This document shows positions 1-8,299 of a DNA stretch of 64,000 nt, piece after piece. Source of the DNA: Myxococcus flavus (GTDB lineage Bacteria; Myxococcota; Myxococcia; Myxococcales; Myxococcaceae). The notes under the pieces are model-generated. The model saw nothing but the letters and a program-made list of their open reading frames with translations. It did not search any database and was not told where the DNA came from. Where the stretch lies: assembly GCF_050038885.1 (NCBI RefSeq), contig NZ_CP143624.1:4960001-5024000 (forward strand). Direction: 5' to 3'. How positions within the stretch are numbered: the first letter of the stretch is position 1; each line of letters starts with the position of its first letter. Both the position numbers and the translations under genes were made by a program.

Positions 1-1973
1 TTGGCCGGGGCCTTCTCCGCCACCTTCTCCTTGGTGGGCTTCTTGGCCTGCTCCTTGATGGCCTCCAGCTTGCGCTTCGCCTCTTCCTTCTTCTTCGGCT
101 CGGGCGCGATGAGGCGCAGCGCCACCGGCGGCAGGCTCTTCTGCTGGAAGTCCGCGACCTCGGGCCGGTGGGGCTTCATGACGAGGAAGGCGGCCAGGGC
201 GGAGGCGAAGAGGCCGAGGAACGTCAGCGTCAGCCAGGGCAGGCCCTTGAGCGGGTTGACGAAGACACGCGCGGGCTTGGGCGCGGCGTAGGCCACCAGG
301 GACATGTGCCCCTGCGTCAGCCGCGCGGCGGCGCCTTCGCGAAGGGTGATGAAGCGGCGGCTGCCGTCGGACTCCAGCGCCGCGCCGGTGACGGGAGTGA
401 AACGCCCGTCACCGCCGCTGCGCTCCACTTCGGTGCCCGGAGGCACGAAGACGCGGAAGGCGTTGTTGAGGGACTCGGCGAGCGTGAAGGGCGCGCCGTC
501 CGGCAGCGTGAAGCCCCACAGGGGCATGGCTCCCTCGAGCTCCAGCGAGGCCTGCACCGGCTTCTTCTTGTCGGGCGCGAAGCGGCGCGCGTCGCGGCGC
601 ACGGCGCCCCAGTACAGCTCCAGGTAGAGCTGGGCGGGGCCCTTGCCCGGGCCGATGCGCGGCGCATGCGTGGGCCGTGCCGCGGCGCGTTCCTCCTGGA
701 GCAGGGGGCCGGTGGGCTCCGGGAGCGGGTCGATGGCGAGGTCCGCCATCAGCTCGTCGGCCAGCCGCATGCCCGACTGCTGCGGGGCTGGCGCCGGCTC
801 TGCCGCCGCGCGGCGTCGAACGGAGGGCACCGTCCCCGCGGGGACGTTCGCTGGAGGCTGCGCGGGCCACTGCGCCTGGGGCGCGGCGGGCTGAGCGTGC
901 GCGGCGGCAGGCTGCGCGGGCCACTGCGCCGGGGGCGTGGGCTGAGCTTGCGCGGCGGCAGGCTGCGCGGGCCACTGCGCCGGGGGCGCGGGCTGAGCGT
1001 GCGCGGCGGCAGCTTGCGCGGGCCACTGGGCCTGGGGCGCGGCGGGCTGAGCGTGCGCGGCGGGGTGGCCCTGGGGCACCGCGGCGGGCTGTGGTGCAAC
1101 GCCAGGCGGGGGAAACGCCGGCTGCGCGTACGCAGCGGGATGCGCGGCGGCCTGCTGCGGCGGGACACCCGGGTGAGGAACGGCGGTCGGCCGCGCGTGC
1201 GCGGCGGGGTGGGCGGCAGCAGGCTGCGGCGAAGCTCCGGGCAGCGGAATGGCCGGCTGCGCGTGCGCGGCGTGATGCGCCTGAGGCGCAGCGCCAGGCA
1301 ATGGAACGGCCGGCTGCGCGTGCGCGGCGTGATGCGCCTGAGGCGCAGTGCCAGGCAATGGAACGGCCGGCTGCGCAAAGGCGGGCTCCGCGTGGCTTCC
1401 GTTCGCGGCGTGGTGGACCTGCGCGGCCGTGGGGAAGGCCACCTGCGTGGCGGCGTGCGGCACCTGCTGAGGCGCGCGCACAGCGGGGACGGTGGCGGCC
1501 GTCGGAGGCACGGCGGTGGCGGGCCGGAGCTGCCGCGCGGGAGCGGCCTGCTGCGGAGGCACGGCCGCCTGCGGCGGAGGCGCGGCCGGGGTTCCGCCGA
1601 ACAGGGCGGCGACCTCGGGCGGCGGCTGGGGCTTGGCCTCCTGCGGCTTCTGCGACAGCACGCGCGTCTTCAGGACGAAGGGACCGCAGAGGACCTCGTC
1701 CACCGGGCGGATTTCGCAGGCGGAGACGCGGTGCCCGTTGACGAACAGGCCCGCGGTGCTCGCGTCCTGGACGGCTGCGCGACCGTTCTGGAAGTAGAGC
1801 AGCGCATGCCGCGGCTCCACGGAAGGGTCATCCAGCCGCAGGTCCGAGGCAGGATCCGAGCCGAGCGCATAAGTGCCCGGAACGAACACCTCGGTGCCGA
1901 CGAGGAGACCGTCGCGGAGGATGACGACTTGCAGGACGCTGGGCTGACCGCTCAACGGTGGCGCTCCATTCAA
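1..1973 (-). CDS. FHA-domain, TonB-like inner-membrane protein (partial, C-terminus outside window)
   Basis: Frame read by hand on the minus strand; it stays open from a TTG at 1973 to the window edge. Residues ~8-100 form an FHA fold (GSD near the start, a PRH/LLYF step, then FVNGHRV), a phosphothreonine-binding module. A very long Pro/Ala/Gln/His-rich linker (~110-390) follows, then a folded segment, one membrane helix (LTLTFLGLFASALAAFLVM) and a Lys/Glu/Pro-rich stretch with PEPKKKEEAKRK that looks like a TonB periplasmic arm. Cytoplasmic FHA plus one TM plus a TonB-like periplasmic part is the layout described for the myxobacterial gliding/sporulation proteins GltG and NfsG; that is a resemblance, not an identification. 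It lies 22 bp downstream of the small gene at 1996-2409 and is probably co-transcribed. No clear Shine-Dalgarno precedes the TTG, so the start is uncertain. Confidence 0.7.
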   Translation of the reverse strand, partial: MNGAPPLSGQPSVLQVVILRDGLLVGTEVFVPGTYALGSDPASDLRLDDPSVEPRHALLYFQNGRAAVQDASTAGLFVNGHRVSACEIRPVDEVLCGPFVLKTRVLSQKPQEAKPQPPPEVAALFGGTPAAPPPQAAVPPQQAAPARQLRPATAVPPTAATVPAVRAPQQVPHAATQVAFPTAAQVHHAANGSHAEPAFAQPAVPLPGTAPQAHHAAHAQPAVPLPGAAPQAHHAAHAQPAIPLPGASPQPAAAHPAAHARPTAVPHPGVPPQQAAAHPAAYAQPAFPPPGVAPQPAAVPQGHPAAHAQPAAPQAQWPAQAAAAHAQPAPPAQWPAQPAAAQAQPTPPAQWPAQPAAAHAQPAAPQAQWPAQPPANVPAGTVPSVRRRAAAEPAPAPQQSGMRLADELMADLAIDPLPEPTGPLLQEERAAARPTHAPRIGPGKGPAQLYLELYWGAVRRDARRFAPDKKKPVQASLELEGAMPLWGFTLPDGAPFTLAESLNNAFRVFVPPGTEVERSGGDGRFTPVTGAALESDGSRRFITLREGAAARLTQGHMSLVAYAAPKPARVFVNPLKGLPWLTLTFLGLFASALAAFLVMKPHRPEVADFQQKSLPPVALRLIAPEPKKKEEAKRKLEAIKEQAKKPTKEKVAEKAPA
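858..1063. repeat. Tandem coding repeat, four copies of 51-54 bp
   Basis: Four imperfect copies begin at 858, 912, 963 and 1013, each opening with CTGCGCGGGCCACTG or a close variant. On the minus strand they encode repeats of the type AQWPAQPAAAHAQP in the linker of the FHA/TonB-like protein. All unit lengths are multiples of three, so copy-number change would keep the frame. Confidence 0.85.
1246..1376. repeat. Tandem coding repeat, two full 57-bp copies plus a partial third
   Basis: Copies start at 1246, 1303 and 1360 (the last is truncated) and differ at only a few bases. Each encodes a 19-residue block containing AQPAVPLPG and APQAHHAAH in the linker of the same protein. The near-identity suggests recent duplication. 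Confidence 0.85.
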
Positions 1974-1995
1974 GGGCGGGTGGGGCGGTGCGGCC

Positions 1996-2409
1996 TTACG
2001 GGTCGTACACCGTGGAGAGCGTCTCGGAGCGGAAGCTCTCGCGCTCGCGGATCATCGACCGCGTCTTCAACTCCTTGCGGTCGTAGAGGTACACGGCTCC
2101 GGACTTGTTCGTCTGTCCCTGGATGAGCCGGTCGTCGAAGTCGATGCGCGCGGGGCCGCGCTGGGGGGGCGCGGAGGATACGGCGGTCGTCGTGTCACCC
2201 GTCACCGGATCCATCGCCGCGGACTTCTGGGTCTCGATCTTCGGCGGAGTCTTGGGGGCTGCCTTCGGGGCCGCCTTCTTACGCGCCTTGGACTTCGCCT
2301 GCCGCGCGGAACGGCCACGACTCTGGGCCCAGGCCTCGCTCGGAGCCATCAACGTACCGATTCCGAGAAGCTGGGCGACAGCCATGCAGAGGAGGAAGCG
2401 TCGCATCAT
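1996..2409 (-). CDS. Small secreted protein upstream of the FHA/TonB-like gene
   Basis: 137 residues. The frame is open further upstream, but the ATG at 2409 (MMRRFLLCMAV) begins a clear signal peptide ending near SEAWAQ, so it is preferred. The mature N-terminus is basic and Lys/Ala/Pro-rich; the C-terminal half is mixed-charge and ends ETLSTVYDP. No catalytic motif or known domain is visible. The stop lies 22 bp before the TTG of the FHA/TonB-like gene on the same strand, suggesting a periplasmic partner in one operon. In gliding-machinery loci a small protein also sits beside the FHA/TonB-like one (GltF next to GltG), but I cannot show homology. Function unknown. Confidence 0.7.
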   Translation of the reverse strand: MMRRFLLCMAVAQLLGIGTLMAPSEAWAQSRGRSARQAKSKARKKAAPKAAPKTPPKIETQKSAAMDPVTGDTTTAVSSAPPQRGPARIDFDDRLIQGQTNKSGAVYLYDRKELKTRSMIRERESFRSETLSTVYDP

Positions 2410-2647
2410 CAACAGGTTAAGCGATGCGTGTACCGAGCTGTCAACGCACACGCCGGCACCGGGATGACGCTCTGCGCGCACAGGTGTGGAGGGCACTCCA
2501 CCCCATGTGGGGCGCGTCCACCACGGTGAGGCGCGGTGTTGCCGGGACGCTGGAAAGATGGCGTGCGGCGCTGTGTCTCAGAGGCGCGATTTCGCCCCCG
2601 CGCCCGGGGGGATGGTGGATGCTCCCATGCGGAGGTGATGCGAACGG

Positions 2648-4954
2648 ATGGGCAGCGCTCGCAGGCGGGCCGTGCTCGCGGTGTTGACGGTGTCGATGGT
2701 CGCCGCGGGCGGGGCGCTGGTGCGTCATCGCCTGGGGGCATCGTCATGGACGTCTCAGTCGCCGGCCGTCGCGACGCCAAGGCTGTTGTCGGTGGGGCCT
2801 CGGCTCACGAGCAATGAGACCTCCCAGCCGCTCACCCTCCGCGGTGAGCATCTGGTTCCGGGCCTGTCGCTGGAGCTGGGGCCGCCGCTGTCGCGGCAGC
2901 TTCCGCTCGTGGTGGTCGACGCCGCACATGCCTATGCGCGGCTGCCACCGGACGTGGTGCTGCCGGACGATGCGCCGCAGGTGGTGGTGGAGGTGCGGCT
3001 GACCGGACCGGGCACGGGAGCTCGGCCCGAGGGCTCGGCTCGCCTCACTGTGGTGAACGACGCGGTCTTCACCGACCCGACGGCGATGGTGCCCTCGCCG
3101 GACGGGCGCACGCTCTTCATCGCCTCCGCGCCCACGGACACCGTGTTCGCCCTGGACGTCGGAACGGGGCGGGTGGAGCGGCTGTCCACGGGAGACGGTC
3201 CCTCGGCGCTGGCGGCGTGGACGGACGGCGCGGGGCGGCCCTGGCTGGGCGTGGCGCACCGCCATCAGGCGGAGCTGTGGCTGTATGCGCTCGACACGCC
3301 CGGGCGCGAGCGCCGCGTGCTGCCCGCGCCATCAGGCGCCGAGGGCTTGACGGTGGATGGCCCGGCAGGTGTGGCCTACGTGGCGGAGCGCGTGCGCGAC
3401 CGGGTCCATGCCGTGTCACTGGAGACGGGGCAGGTGCGTTGGTCGGTCCCCGTGGACCCCAACCCGCGTGCGCTCGCGCGGTGGAAGGACCTGCTGGCGG
3501 TGGGCAGCCTCCAGACGGGACAGCTGGAGCTGCTGCGTCAGGACGACGGGGCGCGCGTGGCCACGGTGGCGCCGGGGCCGGGTGTGGCCATTGTCGGCGG
3601 CAACACCGAGCGCTTCCGGGCACATGTGATGGGGGGCAAGGCGCCCCGGTTCCTGGTGGCCAGCGAGCGGCTGGGGCACGTCTTCATGTCGAGCCTGGGG
3701 CCGAACGTGGGGCCCAACCCCCAGCGCATGGAGGTGAGCGCCAACAGCGGCGTGTCAGTGGTGGAGCCCTCGCGGGGCGTCTACGTGCGTCACCGGGGCT
3801 TCGGCGCGGGCGGAACGGAGGGGCTGGCGCTGGATGACGCGGCGGGGCTGCTGTACGCGGCGGACGTGGGGCTGGGGCTCGTGCGGGTGCTGGATGCACG
3901 GGCGCTCGTCTCAGGCGACGCGGCGGCGCGGGGCGCGTTGCTCCAGGAGGTGGCGGTGATGCCGCCCAAGGGAACGCCGCGCATCCGGCCCGAGGGGGAC
4001 TTCGGACGCAAGGGGCGGGCGGGGGAGGAGCTCCACTCGGGTCCGAGCGCGCTGGCGCTGTCTCCGGACGCGAGCACCCTCTACGTGCTCAACCGCTTCA
4101 CCCGGACGGTCGCGATGGTGGACGTCCGCGAGGCAAAGCTGGGGCGGGCACGGGTGGTGCGTCAGCTCCCGTTGGAGACCTCGCGCGCCCAGGCCAAGCG
4201 GCGGCTGGGGCAGGTCCTCTATTACGTGGACCTGGGCCGCACGGGCATCACCTGTGACGGCTGTCACATCGAGGGCCACACGGGGGGCGTCTTCTACGAG
4301 AAGACGCAGCCCAACCGCATCTACCGCTCCACCACGCTGCGGGGCAGCCGCGACACGCCGCCCTACTTCACGCCCGCGAGCCACGGCAGCCTCGCGGACA
4401 CCGCGAGCTACGTGGGGGCCCGCAACCGGTTCCACAACCCCGACCCCTCGCCCTCCGAGGTGGAGGCGCTCTCCCTCTTCAACGCGCTCATCGTCACGCC
4501 GCCCAATCCGTATCGAACCGCGGAGGGCTCGCCGCTGGAGACGGTGGAGCTGCCGGACGGCGGGGTGGGGCGGCCTGCCCAGGGGCGCGCGCTGTTCGAG
4601 GGGAGGGGGGGCTGCGTGACGTGCCACCCCGCGCCGCTCTACACGCTGGACCAGGATGTGACGACGCGGGGCCGGTACCTCGACGTCGGGACGCCGGTGG
4701 CGTTGCCCTTGAGGCTGGAGCTGCAGGACCTGGTGCCCGGCGCGGCGGCGCCGTCGCTCGTGGGGGCGTGGGACCTCTGGCCCCTGCTGACGAGCGCCAC
4801 GGCGGGCTACGCGGTGGAGGACGACCGGCTGGTGGTGGCGACGCGCTTCCCGCTGCGCGCGGTGCTGGAGTCCTCGGGGCCGAAGCACGGCAACGCGAGC
4901 GCGCTCACCCCCGAGGAGCGCAACGACCTGCTGGCGTTTCTGCTCACGCTGTAG
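2648..4954 (+). CDS. Beta-propeller plus di-heme cytochrome c peroxidase-like (MauG-type) protein
   Basis: 768 residues, preceded by GGAGGTGA about 10 bases before the ATG. An uncleaved anchor or signal (AVLAVLTVSMVAAGGALV) leads into an IPT/TIG-like segment (~45-135), then a YVTN-type propeller (~140-500) with repeated DGRTLFIAS and DASTLYVLN blades. The C-terminal third has two c-heme motifs, CDGCH (~residue 536) and CVTCH (~657), with spacing and surroundings (TTLRGSRDTPPYFTP) typical of the cytochrome c peroxidase/MauG superfamily. This predicts a periplasmic or surface redox protein with two c-hemes. Substrate unknown. The same architecture recurs at 28033-30048. It is transcribed divergently from the gene at 1996-2409 and followed by a hairpin at 5011-5048. 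Confidence 0.85.
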   Translation: MGSARRRAVLAVLTVSMVAAGGALVRHRLGASSWTSQSPAVATPRLLSVGPRLTSNETSQPLTLRGEHLVPGLSLELGPPLSRQLPLVVVDAAHAYARLPPDVVLPDDAPQVVVEVRLTGPGTGARPEGSARLTVVNDAVFTDPTAMVPSPDGRTLFIASAPTDTVFALDVGTGRVERLSTGDGPSALAAWTDGAGRPWLGVAHRHQAELWLYALDTPGRERRVLPAPSGAEGLTVDGPAGVAYVAERVRDRVHAVSLETGQVRWSVPVDPNPRALARWKDLLAVGSLQTGQLELLRQDDGARVATVAPGPGVAIVGGNTERFRAHVMGGKAPRFLVASERLGHVFMSSLGPNVGPNPQRMEVSANSGVSVVEPSRGVYVRHRGFGAGGTEGLALDDAAGLLYAADVGLGLVRVLDARALVSGDAAARGALLQEVAVMPPKGTPRIRPEGDFGRKGRAGEELHSGPSALALSPDASTLYVLNRFTRTVAMVDVREAKLGRARVVRQLPLETSRAQAKRRLGQVLYYVDLGRTGITCDGCHIEGHTGGVFYEKTQPNRIYRSTTLRGSRDTPPYFTPASHGSLADTASYVGARNRFHNPDPSPSEVEALSLFNALIVTPPNPYRTAEGSPLETVELPDGGVGRPAQGRALFEGRGGCVTCHPAPLYTLDQDVTTRGRYLDVGTPVALPLRLELQDLVPGAAAPSLVGAWDLWPLLTSATAGYAVEDDRLVVATRFPLRAVLESSGPKHGNASALTPEERNDLLAFLLTL

Positions 4955-5010
4955 GCACCCCGGCTGGCAGCACGCCCCGGGGAAGCTGTCACACGTCACC
5001 CGGCAGCTCA

Positions 5011-5048
5011 CACCCGGAGGGCGCGGGAGTTCACGGCCCCTCCGGGTG
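5011..5048. terminator. Hairpin downstream of the propeller/cytochrome gene
   Basis: Perfect 11-bp arms, CACCCGGAGGG (5011-5021) and CCCTCCGGGTG (5038-5048), 57 bp after the stop codon. There is no T tract, so intrinsic termination is plausible but not certain. Confidence 0.5.
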
Positions 5049-5139
5049 GGGGCACACCCGTTCCACGAGGGGCCGAATTCTCGGGCGTTGCTGTGCCACG
5101 AGCGCATTCGTTGCGGGGTTCTTGTCACATGCGCTTGCG

Positions 5140-5166
5140 TTGTCACGGGGGGCTAAGGTGTAGAAT
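5140..5166 (+). promoter_or_regulatory. Candidate promoter giving a near-leaderless transcript of the first surface-cluster gene
   Basis: TTGTCA (5140-5145) and TAGAAT (5161-5166) each match sigma-70 boxes at five of six positions, but the spacer is only 15 bp. The -10 box ends 7 bp before the ATG at 5174, and no Shine-Dalgarno is visible. Transcription would therefore start at or next to the start codon. A second TTGTCAC lies about 19 bp upstream. Confidence 0.35.
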
Positions 5167-5173
5167 CAAACTG

Positions 5174-6766
5174 ATGCGCGCACTCACGCGGTCCGTCTGG
5201 CTTCTCATTCCCGTGCTGTTGCTGTCGTGCTCCGACGCGGGCCTCTATGCGCTCGAGGGCCGGGGCCCGGGCGGGAAGGACCGCGCGAGCTTCGAGGGAA
5301 CCGTCTGCGTGCCGCTCGCCGGCGGCGAGGCGTTCCCCACCAAGGTGATTTTCGCGCTCCAGGGCGGCGAGGGCGTCGAGCGCGAGGTGGTGGGTTACGC
5401 CACCGAGGCGCTGTCCACGCTCTCCAGCCGCTTCTCCGGGCCCTTCGTCCAGTTCGCGCTCGTGGCGTACCACACGGTGGCCACCGGCCTGCTGGGCAGC
5501 TTCTCCAACGCCTCCGACTTCCAGGCCGCGCTGCCGCGCTACGCCACCTACCAGGAGTCCGGCCCCGTGAGCGTCCGCGCCGCCCTGCGGCTGGCCAAGA
5601 CGCTGCTGTCGGGCGACATGCAGACGTCCTGCCGTGGCGAGGTGGCGCGCACGCGCTATGTCGTCGTCGTCGTCGTGCGCAGCCAGGACACCAGCTGCGC
5701 CAACCCGGCCTTCAACGTGGGGCTGGACTCGCGCTGCAGCGCCCTGGGCAACACCACGGCGTGCAGCCAGTGCGAGCTCACCGCCATCACCGGCGAAATC
5801 AAGGCCCTGGCCTCGCAGTTCAGCGCGGGTGAGGTGGTGGTCCAGCCCATCTACGTGCGCGGCGAGACGCCGGACCCCGTCACGCGCCAGCACGTGGCCG
5901 CCATCGCCAACGCGGGGGGCACCGAGCCGGTGGAGACGGACGCGGCGGGCCTGTCGGGCACCCTCACCAGCATCCAGTACGCCGCGCGGACCAACACCCT
6001 CAAGCTCAAGCGCTTCTTCGCCTACAACCGCAACGTGGTGGTGCGCGCCGGGCAGGTGCTCATCGACAGCGATGGGGACGGCCTCCCTGATACGGACGAG
6101 GAGCTGATGGGCACCGACCCCCTGCGCCAGGACACCGACCAGGATGGATTGATGGACGGCGTCGAGGTTCGCATGGGCCTGGACCCGCTCCAGCCAGACG
6201 TCATCAACGGCTGCAACGTGTCCCTGGACGAGGACGGCGACCGGCTCAACACCTGTGAGGAGCGGGTGCTCGGCACCAATGCCTGCATCGGTGACACGGA
6301 CGGCGACGCGCTGCCCGACCTGGTGGAGTCGCTGGCCATGACCAACCCGCTCATCCCCGAGGACCTGCTGGACACGGACCGCGACGGCCTCACCAACGTG
6401 TCGGAGGTGGAAGCGCATGGGGATCCGCTCAGCGCGGACCTCGACTTCCACCGCGAGCGGGGCTACGGCTACGAGCTGGTGGAGACCACGCCCACCGCGG
6501 ATGGCCGTACCTGCTACCAGGTGCGCGTGGAGAACGTCACCGTCGTCCCCACCCGCGAGCGGCCCCATCCCTTCGTCCCGGGCGAGGTCATCCCGGCGGG
6601 CACCAACGAGGTCTACCTCTACCTCCAGGCCGGCCGGGACAATGATCCACGAGGCGCGGGCATCGGCTCGCTCCTCATCCAGGAAATCCAATACAGCGAA
6701 GAGGGGGGCCGCCTGCCCGCGGGCATCATCTCCCTGGACCCCGAGACCTTCATCCCCGGGACCTGA
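5174..6766 (+). CDS. Surface lipoprotein with degenerate VWA-like domain, TSP3 repeats and shared C-terminal module
   Basis: 530 residues from the ATG at 5174, which opens a lipoprotein signal (VWLLIPVLLLSC, Cys 19). Residues ~35-270 align in layout with the VWA domains of the paralogues at 8300 and 10276 (same lead-in Gly-x-Val/Phe-Cys). The metal-site strand, however, reads KVIFALQGGEG instead of DxSxS, so the MIDAS appears lost. Residues ~298-400 hold calcium-type TSP3 repeats (DSDGDGLPDTDEE, DTDQDGLMDGVE, DTDRDGLTNVSE). Residues ~425-530 form a C-terminal module shared with both paralogues (Gly-Tyr-x-Tyr-Glu, then DGRTCYQVRVEN). Predicted outer-membrane lipoprotein, first gene of a five-gene surface cluster. 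The ligand is unknown. Confidence 0.8.
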   Translation: MRALTRSVWLLIPVLLLSCSDAGLYALEGRGPGGKDRASFEGTVCVPLAGGEAFPTKVIFALQGGEGVEREVVGYATEALSTLSSRFSGPFVQFALVAYHTVATGLLGSFSNASDFQAALPRYATYQESGPVSVRAALRLAKTLLSGDMQTSCRGEVARTRYVVVVVVRSQDTSCANPAFNVGLDSRCSALGNTTACSQCELTAITGEIKALASQFSAGEVVVQPIYVRGETPDPVTRQHVAAIANAGGTEPVETDAAGLSGTLTSIQYAARTNTLKLKRFFAYNRNVVVRAGQVLIDSDGDGLPDTDEELMGTDPLRQDTDQDGLMDGVEVRMGLDPLQPDVINGCNVSLDEDGDRLNTCEERVLGTNACIGDTDGDALPDLVESLAMTNPLIPEDLLDTDRDGLTNVSEVEAHGDPLSADLDFHRERGYGYELVETTPTADGRTCYQVRVENVTVVPTRERPHPFVPGEVIPAGTNEVYLYLQAGRDNDPRGAGIGSLLIQEIQYSEEGGRLPAGIISLDPETFIPGT

Positions 6767-6778
6767 CCTGGACCTCCA

Positions 6779-6825
6779 GGTGTGGGGTCTGCCCCTCGCT
6801 CCTAATGGGGAGTGCCCCCCACACC
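6779..6825. terminator. Hairpin between the first two surface-cluster genes
   Basis: Arms GGTGTGGGG (6779-6787) and CCCCACACC (6817-6825), with further partial pairing in the loop. It begins 12 bp after the stop of the preceding gene. It could terminate or attenuate transcription, making the gene at 6938 a separate unit. Confidence 0.45.
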
Positions 6826-6937
6826 CTCTGTTCGATGCGCCCCCTGACGTGCTCAACCTGCTGATATTCCAGGGCTTCTCCCAAGTGTCTGGTACGGATC
6901 GTTCCTTGCTAGGCGGCCGGTGTTGAAAGGAGTCACC

Positions 6938-8266
6938 ATGACACGCGCTCGTTTCGCTTCGGCCCTCACGCTAGGGGCCTTCCTCGTCGTCGGTCCCACC
7001 TCGGCGCTGGCTCAGTCCAACAACAACCCGGACAACCCGGAGTGCCTGGGCGACCGGTGCGGCATGCCGCAGGAGGTGGGCGGCGGCGGCGGTGGCTGCG
7101 GCGGCGGCAGCGTCTGGGTGAACTACACGGACGACGGCGACACGCTGTCGTACACGGACGACGCGGACGGTGACGGCCGCGCGGACGACCGCGACAACTG
7201 CCCCTTCGTGTCCAACCGCGACCAGGCGGATGACGACGGTGACGGGGTGGGCAACGCGTGCGACAACTGCTCGACGCTCTCCAACTTCCAGCAGCGCGAC
7301 GCGGACGGCGACGGCCTTGGCGACGACTGCGACCCGGACCAGGACAACGATGGCATCGAGAACGCGCAGGACAACTGCCCGCTGGTGCCCAATCCGGACC
7401 AGGCGGACCTGGACGGTGATGGCCAGGGCGACGTCTGCGACCTGGACGACGACGGCGACGGCGTGGACGACGGCGAGGACAACTGCCCGCGCGTCCACAA
7501 CGTGGACCAGGTGCTGCCTGATGACGTGACGCAGTGCCGCGTCGATGCGGACAACGACAACATCTCCGACAGCAGCGATAACTGCCCGGGCGTGCCCAAC
7601 CCGGACCAGCGCGACACCGACGGCAACGGCGTGGGCGACGCGTGCGACTCCGACATCGACGGAGACAGCGTGCTCAACGCGCAGGACAACTGCCCCACCG
7701 TCGCCAACCGCGACCAGCGCGACGATGACCGCGACGGCATTGGCGACGCGTGCGACACGCGTTACTGCCTGGTGCTCAACCCTGCGCGCCCGGAGGACTG
7801 CCTGGACCCGAAGGCGCCCTTCACCGTCAGCGCCGGTGGCTTCTTCCAGACGGACAAGGCGGGCGTCGCCATCCGGCCGCCGCTGTTCGCCAACCGCAAC
7901 GGCGCGGCCATGGAGTACGAGTGGGCGGTGGTGAAGCGTCCCTCGGGTTCCACCGCGGTGGTGGAGCGCCCGCAGGGCGCGGTGACGCTCAGCCGCGACT
8001 GGCAGTACATGTACGTCGACGACAGCGTGCCCAGCTTCGTCCCCGACAAGAAGGGCGAGTACCAGCTCCAGCTCACGGCGCGCCTGGCCTTCGCCGACCG
8101 CGTCTTCCCCGACCAGCGCGTCTCCACCTCCACCCTCACGGTGCTCGTGGGAGATGACTCCGAGGGTGGCAACAACTGCAGCTCGGTTCCCGCGGGCTTC
8201 AGCGCCACCGCCCTGGGCGCCGCGCTGCTCAGCATGCTGATGCGTCGCCGTCGCCACCAGCAGTAA
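6938..8266 (+). CDS. TSP3-repeat surface protein with MYXO-CTERM-like sorting tail
   Basis: 442 residues. The ATG at 6938 follows a strong GAAAGGAG. Signal peptide to about residue 25 (PTSALAQ), a Gly/Cys-rich patch (GGGGGGCGGG), then six TSP3 units (~65-280), each marked by DNCP/DNCS and Asp-rich DxDGDGxGD loops that bind calcium in this family. An Ig-like segment (~285-405) is followed by a tail at ~412-442: Cys-Ser-Ser, a hydrophobic helix and RRRR. That tail is the MYXO-CTERM type, processed by a myxosortase and displayed on the surface in myxobacteria. It sits among VWA/TSP3 lipoproteins. A myxobacterial cell-cell cohesion protein (MtsC) has been described as a MYXO-CTERM protein; correspondence with this gene is possible but cannot be shown here. 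Confidence 0.85.
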   Translation: MTRARFASALTLGAFLVVGPTSALAQSNNNPDNPECLGDRCGMPQEVGGGGGGCGGGSVWVNYTDDGDTLSYTDDADGDGRADDRDNCPFVSNRDQADDDGDGVGNACDNCSTLSNFQQRDADGDGLGDDCDPDQDNDGIENAQDNCPLVPNPDQADLDGDGQGDVCDLDDDGDGVDDGEDNCPRVHNVDQVLPDDVTQCRVDADNDNISDSSDNCPGVPNPDQRDTDGNGVGDACDSDIDGDSVLNAQDNCPTVANRDQRDDDRDGIGDACDTRYCLVLNPARPEDCLDPKAPFTVSAGGFFQTDKAGVAIRPPLFANRNGAAMEYEWAVVKRPSGSTAVVERPQGAVTLSRDWQYMYVDDSVPSFVPDKKGEYQLQLTARLAFADRVFPDQRVSTSTLTVLVGDDSEGGNNCSSVPAGFSATALGAALLSMLMRRRRHQQ

Positions 8267-8299
8267 CCTCGTCGTCCCTCGCCAGGAGGTTCCTTCCGC

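Noticed and set aside
168..2126. A 652-codon plus-strand open frame at the left edge
   Set aside because: It lies opposite the FHA/TonB-like and small secreted genes, which have recognisable domains; the plus-strand product is Arg/Gly-rich repeat.
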